Source: Lachnoclostridium sp. UBA1434
Lineage (GTDB): Bacteria; Bacillota; Clostridia; Lachnospirales; Lachnospiraceae
Length of the DNA: 36,960 nt
NCBI GenBank assembly: GCA_002329645.1
Contig: DCTS01000059.1
Span: forward strand, 1 to 36,960
Direction of reading: 5' to 3'
In this document: positions 31,208 to 36,960 of the stretch, one piece after another
Layout: the number at the start of each line of letters is the position of its first letter
Position numbering within the stretch: position 1 is the first letter of the stretch
Made by a program: the position numbers and the translations under genes
The notes under the pieces: model-generated
Seen by the model: only the letters and a program-made list of their open reading frames with translations
What the model was told of the DNA's origin: nothing
Databases searched by the model: none

Positions 31208-32617
31208 ATGGGAGGCTTTTTTGCTGCAGCATCAAAGACGGATTGTGTATTTGATTTATTCTTCGGCACCGATTATCATTCACACCTCGGCACCAGACGT
31301 GCGGGTATGGCCGTATACGGACCCAGGGGCTTTGACCGGGCAATTCATAATATTGAAAACTCCCCCTTCCGTACCAAGTTTGAACAAGATGTAATCAAAA
31401 TGGAAGGCAATATGGGAATTGGCTGCATATCGGATTACGAGGCCCAGCCCCTTATCGTGCGTTCCCACCACGGTACCTATTCCATAACTACCGTCGGGAA
31501 AATCAATAATAAGAATGAGATTGCCGGTGAAATATTCAAGAAGGGATATACCCATTTCCTTGAAATGAGCGGCGGGGATTTGAATAATACCGAGCTGGTT
31601 GCGGCAATGATCAACCAGAAGGATAATTTGATTGAGGGAATACAATATGCACAGGACACGATAAACGGGTCCATGTCCATGCTGATCATGACGCCCCAGG
31701 GTATATATGCTGTAAGGGATAAGCTTGGCCGTACTCCGGTAGCCATAGGAAAAAAGGAAAATGCCTTCTGTGCTGCACTTGAAAGCTTCGCCTACCTGAA
31801 TCTGGGTTATGCGGATTACAGGGAATTAGGCCCCGGTGAAATTGTATTCATCACCCCCGAGTCGGCCGAAACACTGGTGAAGCCCCATAATAAAATGAAA
31901 ATATGCGCTTTCCTGTGGATATATTACGGTTATCCCTCCTCCTATTATGAGGGAATAAGCGTGGAAAAAATGAGATACTGCAACGGAGCGCTGCTTGCAG
32001 GCAGGGACACCGTTAAACCCGATATAGTGGCAGGGGTGCCTGATTCGGGAACGGCACATGCAATAGGCTATGCCAATGCATCGGGAATTCCTTTTTCAAG
32101 GCCCTTCATAAAATACACTCCTACCTGGCCCCGCTCCTTCATGCCGGTGCTTCAGGAAAAGAGAAATCTCATTGCAAGGATGAAGCTGATTCCTGTTCAT
32201 GACCTTATAAAGGGTAAGCGCCTGCTGCTAATAGACGATTCCATCGTACGGGGCACGCAGCTTCGAGAAACCACTGATTTCCTGTACCAGATAGGAGCCA
32301 GGGAGGTTCACGTGCGTCCCGCCTGTCCTCCTTTACTGTATGGCTGCAAATACTTAAGCTTTACACGTTCCACCTCGGAGATGGAGCTTATTACAAGACG
32401 GATGATCCAAAGAATAGAGCCTGACGCAACCGATGATGTGATTTCAGAATATGCCGATCCCGAATCGGACCGCTACAGGAGGTTGATCGAGGAGATTAAG
32501 AAATCTCTTAATTTCACCTCCCTTATGTATCAGAGACTGGATGATATGATTGAGGCTGTGGGTATAAGCCCCTGCAAGCTGTGTACTTATTGCTGGAACG
32601 GCAAGGAAGACAATTAG
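31208..32617 (+). CDS. PurF-like amidophosphoribosyltransferase homologue with a degenerate glutaminase site
   Basis: The 469-aa protein aligns by eye over its full length with PurF. The C-terminal phosphoribosyltransferase part is good: GVPDSGTAHAIGYANASGIP (276-295), LLLIDDSIVRGT (339-350, the PRPP loop) and HVRPACPP (368-375). The four Fe-S ligands of the B. subtilis type appear kept: C233 (KICAFLWIYYGYP), C380 (YGCKY), and C459 and C462 (CTYCWNGK). The N-terminal glutaminase half is not: the residue after Met that should be the Cys nucleophile is Gly (MGGFFAAASK), LQHRGQESAG has become HLGTRRAG, and the HNG oxyanion loop reads TVGKIN. The flexible KNRYVGRTF loop reads KYTPTWPRSF. It may use free ammonia, another amine, or be regulatory; these are inferences. 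No pur genes flank it. Confidence 0.85.
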   Translation: MGGFFAAASKTDCVFDLFFGTDYHSHLGTRRAGMAVYGPRGFDRAIHNIENSPFRTKFEQDVIKMEGNMGIGCISDYEAQPLIVRSHHGTYSITTVGKINNKNEIAGEIFKKGYTHFLEMSGGDLNNTELVAAMINQKDNLIEGIQYAQDTINGSMSMLIMTPQGIYAVRDKLGRTPVAIGKKENAFCAALESFAYLNLGYADYRELGPGEIVFITPESAETLVKPHNKMKICAFLWIYYGYPSSYYEGISVEKMRYCNGALLAGRDTVKPDIVAGVPDSGTAHAIGYANASGIPFSRPFIKYTPTWPRSFMPVLQEKRNLIARMKLIPVHDLIKGKRLLLIDDSIVRGTQLRETTDFLYQIGAREVHVRPACPPLLYGCKYLSFTRSTSEMELITRRMIQRIEPDATDDVISEYADPESDRYRRLIEEIKKSLNFTSLMYQRLDDMIEAVGISPCKLCTYCWNGKEDN

Positions 32618-32643
32618 GTCAAGCCGGATTCACTCTAAAATAA

Positions 32644-32757
32644 GGGGCTGTTGCAGAATAACAGATATGAAATAAGGAAAGGGCAACCAGTCCCCTCACA
32701 CAATGTGCATCTACGGGGAGCAATTGCCCTTTAAAGGCTCTTCGTTATGCAGGGAAT
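32644..32757. repeat. Structured element, possible IS-derived or MITE-like remnant
   Basis: Starts GGGGCTGTTGCAGAATAAC and ends near GTTATGCAGGG, which gives imperfect outer inverted ends (GCAGAATAAC against GCATAAC). Inside, 32678-32732 folds into three stacked perfect stems: AAAGGGCAA/TTGCCCTTT, TCCCC/GGGGA and CACA/TGTG. It lies between the PurF-like gene and the AT-rich fic gene, and carries no open frame. It could serve as a bidirectional terminator. Confidence 0.5.
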
Positions 32758-32764
32758 TTTTACA

Positions 32765-33910
32765 TTATACATCTTCAATTTCCGTTCCTCTATTTAATAT
32801 TGAGACATACTCAATAAAGCAATACTTTTTGTTTCTTTGCTGACCAGGTGTTATATCTTTTAAAATTTCTAATGCAATAAATTCTTCAACTATTCCACTT
32901 GCAGTTGGATAAGAAATACCTAATAATTCTGCAACTCTGTTTTTTGTTACAAATGGATTTGTAAATAATTTATCCAACAGATTAATACAATGAGTATTAT
33001 TATTCCTAAGTATATTATTGTATTGCTCTTTTAAACCTATTATACTTTTAGCACTTTCTATTGCTTCATCTGCAACAAAAGATACTCCTCTCAAAAAAAA
33101 TTTAATCCAACCCTCCCAATCACCTTTTTTTCTGATAGCCATGAGTCTATCATAATATTCAATTCTATTGCTTTTGAAATAATAACTTAAATATAGAAGA
33201 GGTTCCGTAAGTATTTTCTTTGTACATAACCAAAAAGTAATTAATAACCGACCAACTCTTCCGTTTCCATCAAGGAAAGGATGAATAGTTTCAAACTGAG
33301 CATGTATCAAAGCTATTTTTATTAGAGAAGGAATATCATCTTCCTCTTCACAGATAAACTTTTCTAAATCTGACAATGCTTCTTGCATATCATTTACTGT
33401 CGGAGGAATAAAAGTAGCATTAACTAGTGTACATCCTGCTGGACCAATCCAATTCTGACTTGTTCTGAATTCACCGGGATTGCGATTACTACCTCGTCCC
33501 TTTTCAAGTAATTTTTCATGGATTTCTCGTATTAATCGTAAGCATAACGGAAACTCCTTTAATCGATTTAGCCCATATTCCATAGCATTTACATAATTCA
33601 CCACTTCACATATATCAAAACTTTTTTTTGAAACAATATCTGCATTCAAAATGTCTGTTAGTGAAGCTTGTGTACCTTCAATCTGTGAACTTAATACCGC
33701 TTCTTTTTTAACATACATTGCAACAAATAAATCTGGATTTGGTAATATCTGAGTAATACCATCTAAACGTCCTAATTTCCTATCAGCATCTGATAAAAGC
33801 TTCCACAACTCATTATCATACCTAATACCTGGTTCAGGTGGTAATTTCTTTGGTATAAATGATGTATACCCAGTTGGCTGTAGCATAAAAAAGCCTGCCC
33901 TATTCTCCAT
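32765..33910 (-). CDS. Fic-family AMP-transferase with N-terminal inhibitory helix and C-terminal winged helix
   Basis: The 381-aa protein has the Fic active-site motif HPFLDGNGR (210-218), with the catalytic His210. Residues 74-79 (SSQIEG) fit the class II inhibitory motif [S/T]xxxE[G/N], whose Glu blocks ATP until released. A helix-turn-helix near the C-terminus (NRVAELLGISYPTASGIVEE, about 324-343) suggests a DNA-binding or regulatory tail, as in many free-standing Fic proteins. They usually transfer AMP to a partner protein; the target is unknown. Codon and base use are clearly AT-richer than the neighbours and the ribosome binding site is weak (GGGG), which suggests transfer. It lies alone, antisense to the PurF-like gene. 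Confidence 0.92.
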   Translation of the reverse strand: MENRAGFFMLQPTGYTSFIPKKLPPEPGIRYDNELWKLLSDADRKLGRLDGITQILPNPDLFVAMYVKKEAVLSSQIEGTQASLTDILNADIVSKKSFDICEVVNYVNAMEYGLNRLKEFPLCLRLIREIHEKLLEKGRGSNRNPGEFRTSQNWIGPAGCTLVNATFIPPTVNDMQEALSDLEKFICEEEDDIPSLIKIALIHAQFETIHPFLDGNGRVGRLLITFWLCTKKILTEPLLYLSYYFKSNRIEYYDRLMAIRKKGDWEGWIKFFLRGVSFVADEAIESAKSIIGLKEQYNNILRNNNTHCINLLDKLFTNPFVTKNRVAELLGISYPTASGIVEEFIALEILKDITPGQQRNKKYCFIEYVSILNRGTEIEDV

Positions 33911-34194
33911 AATTTTTCCCCATTATAGTATGCTCGTGTTTTTATTAAAATTATACAGTATATATTTTAATATATCAATGTCTTATTTAAATTTTTATTG
34001 TATTTTTTTAATATGCTATTAAAATATAGCTTTTATCTCAAAATTTTTTAATATGGATAAATGAAACTAGATTATATTAAAATAATATCTATTTTATTTA
34101 GATAAGGATTTAATTAAGAAGGTTTATTAAAGTTTATATAAAAACCTTCCAGGATAAATCTTAGAAAGCTCTGAGCAATGCTTATGTTTATTAC
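33911..34194. other. AT-rich intergenic stretch upstream of fic
   Basis: About 284 nt of very AT-rich sequence separate fic from the rpsI terminator. Apart from the fic promoter I see no coding frame or strong structure here. The composition matches fic rather than the ribosomal genes, so the acquired segment probably includes it. Confidence 0.55.
33950..33978 (-). promoter_or_regulatory. Sigma-A promoter of fic
   Basis: TTGATA at 33973-33978, 17-nt spacer, TATAAT at 33950-33955 on the minus strand, 40 nt before the fic ATG. Near-consensus, although AT-rich background raises the chance of coincidence. Confidence 0.6.
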
Positions 34195-34222
34195 AAAAAA
34201 AGACTCCGCTTTCGTGGAGTCT
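34195..34222 (-). terminator. Terminator of the rplM-rpsI operon
   Basis: AGACTCCAC and GCGGAGTCT pair over 9 bp (one G-T) at 34201-34222. A run of seven T follows on the minus strand. It starts 15 nt after the rpsI stop. Confidence 0.95.
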
Positions 34223-34236
34223 TGTATTTGTTCTGA

Positions 34237-34629
34237 TTATCTCTTTGAGAACTGAGGTGCACGACGGGCTGCCTTTAAGCCGTACTTCTTTCTTTCCTTC
34301 ATTCTCGGATCTCTGGTTAAGAAGCCTGCCTTTTTCAGTACAGGACGATAATCGGCGTCTGCCTGAAGCAGAGCTCTTGCAATACCGTGTCTGATGGCAC
34401 CTGCCTGGCCGGTATATCCGCCGCCTCTGACATTAACCCATACATCGAATTTATCCTGAGTCTCGGTAACTGCAAGGGGCTGACGTACAATAAGCTTCAA
34501 GGTCTCTAGTCCGAAATAATTGTCTATATCGCGTTTATTTATAATAACCTTGCCAGTTCCGGGCAACAGGTATACTCTGGCAATACTGCTCTTTCTTCTT
34601 CCGGTTCCGTAATATCTAACCTTATCCAA
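34237..34629 (-). CDS. rpsI: Ribosomal protein uS9
   Basis: The 130-aa protein is full length uS9: YYGTGRRKSSIARVYLLPGT (6-25), VRGGGYTGQAGAIRHGIARA (67-86), and the basic C-terminal tail ending PQFSKR, which reaches toward the P-site tRNA. It lies 26 nt after rplM and shares its promoter. Intact. Confidence 0.99.
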   Translation of the reverse strand: MDKVRYYGTGRRKSSIARVYLLPGTGKVIINKRDIDNYFGLETLKLIVRQPLAVTETQDKFDVWVNVRGGGYTGQAGAIRHGIARALLQADADYRPVLKKAGFLTRDPRMKERKKYGLKAARRAPQFSKR

Positions 34630-34655
34630 TGATTTTTCCTCCTTTCAACCTCTCC

Positions 34656-35090
34656 TTAAAATTTAAGCTCTAAAGCTTCCGGTTTCTGAGCTGCGTGGGG
34701 GTGCTCCGGGCCTGCGTATACATGGAGCTTTGTTATCATTTGTCTTCCCAAAGGTCCCTTCGGAAGCATTCCCTTTACCGCATGGATTATAACTTCGGTG
34801 GGCTTTTTCTCAAGCATATTGGCCAAAGTTACTTCCCTGACTCCTCCCGGATATTTTGAGTGGCTGAAATAAACCTTTTGCTGCAGCTTCTTGCCTGTTA
34901 CCTTAACCTTATCTGCATTTACCACTATTACATAATCACCCGTATCAATAAAGGGTGTATATATGGGCTTGTTCTTGCCTCGTAATACCTTTGCGATCTC
35001 TGAAGAGAGACGACCTAATGTCTGTCCGGCGGCATCTACAACATACCATTTCTTCTGAATTGTCGCAGGACTGGCCACAAAACTTTTCAT
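34656..35090 (-). CDS. rplM: Ribosomal protein uL13
   Basis: The 144-aa protein has the uL13 landmarks KKWYVVDAAGQTLGRLSSEI (13-32), YTPFIDTGDYVIVVNADKVK (about 45-64) and AVKGMLPKGPLGRQM near residue 110. I chose the ATG at 35090 (MKSFVASPATIQKKW), which has AGGAGG 8 nt upstream. The open frame reaches 35153 but those codons lie in the leader. Transcription comes from a consensus sigma-A promoter just behind the mgtC-like gene, and the leader carries two hairpins. Confidence 0.99.
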   Translation of the reverse strand: MKSFVASPATIQKKWYVVDAAGQTLGRLSSEIAKVLRGKNKPIYTPFIDTGDYVIVVNADKVKVTGKKLQQKVYFSHSKYPGGVREVTLANMLEKKPTEVIIHAVKGMLPKGPLGRQMITKLHVYAGPEHPHAAQKPEALELKF

Positions 35091-35241
35091 GGTTTTCCTC
35101 CTTATGAAAATAAAAAATAATCTTTCAATATTTTGCATACTTAATTGCAGCATATGCGCTGTTCGCAGTGCTGCATTCTCTTATATCGCGATCACAAATA
35201 CTATTACCGGGGCTTTGGTTCTAGTATTCCTCACGTCACAA
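35091..35241 (-). promoter_or_regulatory. Structured 5' leader of rplM-rpsI (candidate L13-type autoregulatory leader)
   Basis: Two hairpins lie in the roughly 150-nt leader. In the first, AATACTA pairs with TAGTATT (35197-35228), with an inner ACC/GGT. In the second, GCAGCA pairs with TGCTGC (35147-35174), with an inner GCG/CGC. Bacillus rplM has a known L13-binding leader RNA; whether this is the same motif cannot be judged by eye. Confidence 0.5.
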
Positions 35242-35247
35242 TTCATT

Positions 35248-35276
35248 ATTATATTATAATGCTTTAAGTGTGTCAA
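35248..35276 (-). promoter_or_regulatory. Consensus sigma-A promoter of rplM-rpsI
   Basis: TTGACA at 35271-35276, 17-nt spacer, TATAAT at 35248-35253 (minus strand). Both boxes and the spacer are perfect, as expected for a strongly expressed ribosomal operon. Confidence 0.95.
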
Positions 35277-35284
35277 GCATTTTA

Positions 35285-35974
35285 TCATATCTCTTCCGCA
35301 AATGACACACCCTGGATAGTACTAAGTCTTGCTATGACTTCCAGCCGGATCTTCTTCTGCTTAAGCTTAAGAGTCATAATGGCTGCAGCGGATGCGGTAC
35401 CATTATAAGAAGGCTTTACCATCTCAATTGTCTCTATGGAAGCCATCATGGATTTAATTGTTTCAAACACCGAGGAAATGGATGCGGTATTGTCAAATTC
35501 TATGTAGACATCCAGAATCTTTGACTTGGACAGCATATAATTATCCAGCTTATGCAGCACCACTGTGGCAAATACAATAAGGACACAGGCACATATTGCA
35601 GCTAAATAAAAGCCGATGCCTATTGCCAGGCCCATGCAGGCTGTTGCCCACAGTCCTGCGGCTGTGGTAAGCCCCTTGACCTGGTGCCTGCCTGTAACCA
35701 ATATGGTCCCCGCTCCAAGAAAGCCTATTCCTGAAATAACCTGGGCGGCCATCCTGGTGGGGTCGCTTGTACCGAAGCTTTCAAAAACAAACTGGTTCGT
35801 CATCATGGCAATAGTCGCACCAAGACACACAAGTATATGGGTTCTTAAGCCTGCCGGACGGCCTGATCTTCCTCTTTCTAAGCCAATTATCCCCCCCAGG
35901 ATAACGGCCAGCAGCAGACGTATTATAACTGTAGTATTGTTAATGCTCATCAAATCAATGCTTATCCCTGACAA
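35285..35974 (-). CDS. MgtC/SapB-family membrane protein
   Basis: The protein has the MgtC N-terminal domain with four or five helices: TTVIIRLLLAVILGGIIGLE then RGRSGRPAGLRTHILVCLGA (the conserved arginine loop), ISGIGFLGAGTILV and GLTTAAGLWATACMGLAIGI. A cytoplasmic ACT-like C-terminus of about 75 residues follows. MgtC proteins act in Mg2+ or phosphate limitation; the role here is unknown. Start choice: the first ATG (35989) is followed immediately by GGAGGTGA, which is placed correctly (7 nt) for a TTG at 35974, so I use that 229-aa form. The ATG start would give 234 aa. It interrupts the common truA-rplM order. Confidence 0.88.
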   Translation of the reverse strand: MSGISIDLMSINNTTVIIRLLLAVILGGIIGLERGRSGRPAGLRTHILVCLGATIAMMTNQFVFESFGTSDPTRMAAQVISGIGFLGAGTILVTGRHQVKGLTTAAGLWATACMGLAIGIGFYLAAICACVLIVFATVVLHKLDNYMLSKSKILDVYIEFDNTASISSVFETIKSMMASIETIEMVKPSYNGTASAAAIMTLKLKQKKIRLEVIARLSTIQGVSFAEEI

Positions 35975-36010
35975 AGCCTTCACCTCCATGATAAAAATCT
36001 ATATAATCAT

Positions 36011-36754
36011 TTATTGGCATTCATATCTTATATTCATTAGAAACAGTCCCTGAGGCGGTGCGGTAGGACCGGCAAGCTGTCTGTCACGTGCATATAGTAT
36101 CTCACCTACCCTTTCGGGCGGATAAAGTCCTCTGCCCGCATCCATTAATGTCCCTGCAATTATACGAACCATATTATACAAGAAGCCGTTCCCTGTCACA
36201 CTAATAGTTATTATATCCCCCTGCCGGCTTATATCAATATCATATATTGTCCTTACATTGTCCACGGTTTGTGTCTTCACCGAGCAAAAGCTTGTAAAAT
36301 CATGGCTTCCGACAAGATAGGAAGCAGCGCTTCTCATTGCGTCCAGATCCAGCTTATAATATACGAAATGCGTATAAAGCCTCATAACAGGCAGTGCAAT
36401 GCTGCTGTTTAAGATTCGGTATTCGTATGTTTTCCTGCTTATCGTCCTGCGGGGATGAAATTCCTCCGGTACCTCCTCAGATGATATAATCCTTATATCC
36501 TCCGGAAGGCGTACATTTAAGGCATAGCAAAACTTCTCCGCAGGTATGGGGCTTTCGGTATCGAAGACGGCAACATTGCCCATGGCATGGACTCCCGAAT
36601 CGGTGCGGCTTGCGCCGATTACAGTAATCTGTTCACCGGTCAGATTGCACAATGCATCATTAATAGTCGCTTCAATCGTGGGCTTCCCCGGCTGAAGCTG
36701 CCATCCGCAGTAGGCTGTGCCGTCATATGCAACTACCAGCTTAATCCTCTTCAT
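36011..36754 (-). CDS. truA: tRNA pseudouridine(38-40) synthase TruA
   Basis: The 247-aa protein has the TruA landmarks RIKLVVAYDGTAYCGWQLQP (3-22), the catalytic Asp in GASRTDSGVHAMGNVAVFDT (about 50-69), FHPRRTISRKTYEYRILN and the C-terminal GNGFLYNMVRIIAGTLMDAG. It makes pseudouridine at positions 38-40 of the anticodon arm. I chose the ATG at 36754, directly after the ecfT stop (TAAAGATG); the only GGAGG is 16 nt upstream inside ecfT, so translation is likely coupled. A longer open frame upstream is antisense to nothing useful and has no ribosome binding site. Confidence 0.97.
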   Translation of the reverse strand: MKRIKLVVAYDGTAYCGWQLQPGKPTIEATINDALCNLTGEQITVIGASRTDSGVHAMGNVAVFDTESPIPAEKFCYALNVRLPEDIRIISSEEVPEEFHPRRTISRKTYEYRILNSSIALPVMRLYTHFVYYKLDLDAMRSAASYLVGSHDFTSFCSVKTQTVDNVRTIYDIDISRQGDIITISVTGNGFLYNMVRIIAGTLMDAGRGLYPPERVGEILYARDRQLAGPTAPPQGLFLMNIRYECQ

Positions 36755-36756
36755 CT

Positions 36757-36960
36757 TTACAGTACATAAACCTCCAATATCCGTATGCCGATTACCGCAC
36801 CGATATACAGTAACAGCGTCAAATATGCAATGGCATCTGTTTTTTGATACCTTAAGGGCTTCATCTTGGTCCTGCCTTCTCCGCCGCGATAGCATCTTGC
36901 CTCCATCGCCATAGCCAAATCATTTGCCCTTCTGAAGGCGGACACAAACAAGGGTACCAA
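36757..36960 (-). CDS. ecfT: ECF transporter transmembrane subunit EcfT, C-terminal fragment
   Basis: The last 67 residues are visible. The frame is open to the window edge and holds the EcfT coupling motif LAMAMEARCYRGGEGRTKM, followed by a final membrane helix (TLLLYIGAVIGIRILEVYVL). EcfT joins the two EcfA ATPases to substrate-binding S-components for vitamin uptake. The order ecfT-truA is the normal Firmicutes arrangement. The N-terminal part lies outside the window. Confidence 0.92.
   Translation of the reverse strand: MVPLFVSAFRRANDLAMAMEARCYRGGEGRTKMKPLRYQKTDAIAYLTLLLYIGAVIGIRILEVYVL

Noticed and set aside
32678..32732. A CRISPR repeat unit or small RNA gene
   Set aside because: Only one palindrome is present with no spacing pattern, and I see no promoter of its own.
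36755..36895. A 47-residue N-terminal extension of TruA
   Set aside because: It lies within the ecfT coding region in another frame; TruA starts at the conserved MKRIKLVVAYDG.

Overview
The window reads as a chromosomal segment of a flagellated, Gram-positive anaerobe of the Clostridia, most probably a Lachnospiraceae-type genome. This rests on the gene order ecfT-truA-(mgtC)-rplM-rpsI, two tandem flgK genes, AGGAGG-type ribosome binding sites on most genes, FliW-CsrA control and LicD/CDP-glycerol chemistry with no LPS genes. Species assignment is inference. Nearly everything from 1 to 28854 and from 32765 to 36960 is on the minus strand; three genes at 29102-32617 are on the plus strand.

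Region 1 (1-12802, minus) is a surface-glycan cluster next to the flagellin gene. In transcription order it holds: a 103-aa helical unknown; a Maf-type (DUF115) flagellin glycosyltransferase; a CMP-nonulosonate synthetase fused to a HAD domain; a 64-aa TPR-like remnant; a nonulosonate synthase with a C-terminal cupin; a CDP-glycerol glycerophosphotransferase-like enzyme; a 600-aa Rossmann plus sulfatase/phosphotransferase-like protein; a LicD protein; a GT2 glycosyltransferase; a WbsX/GH99-like protein; a membrane-anchored Rossmann protein; and the start of another glycosyltransferase. Four adjacent proteins carry the same small Rossmann-like module. The inferred product is a nonulosonate-containing, possibly phosphodiester-decorated glycan for flagellin.

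Region 2 (12871-23835, minus) is the late flagellar block: flgM-flgN-flgK1-flgK2-flgL-fliW-csrA, then flaG-fliD-fliS-fliT, then a 272-aa flagellin. Each of the three units begins with a sigma-28 type promoter (TAAA-like, N15, TCCGATAW). The flagellin leader carries a perfect hairpin presenting GGA plus a GGA in the Shine-Dalgarno, which is the architecture of CsrA repression, and csrA with its antagonist fliW lies 4 kb upstream.

Region 3 (23936-31030) holds a REP-like palindrome, a membrane-anchored S41/PDZ protease, a PucR/CdaR-type regulator, a lone MsmK/UgpC-type sugar ABC ATPase with a strong terminator, a YitT-family membrane protein, and (plus strand) an SDR reductase and an orphan D12-class adenine methyltransferase.

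Region 4 (31126-32732) holds a PurF-like amidophosphoribosyltransferase. It keeps the PRPP motif and Fe-S cysteines but lacks the Cys nucleophile and the oxyanion NG of the glutaminase site. A 55-nt stacked-stem palindrome follows.

Region 5 (32765-36960) holds an AT-rich, probably acquired Fic AMP-transferase gene followed by 326 nt of very AT-rich sequence, then the housekeeping run rpsI, rplM (consensus sigma-A promoter and a structured leader), mgtC-like, truA and the 3' end of ecfT. I saw no tRNA, rRNA, CRISPR array or intact transposase.
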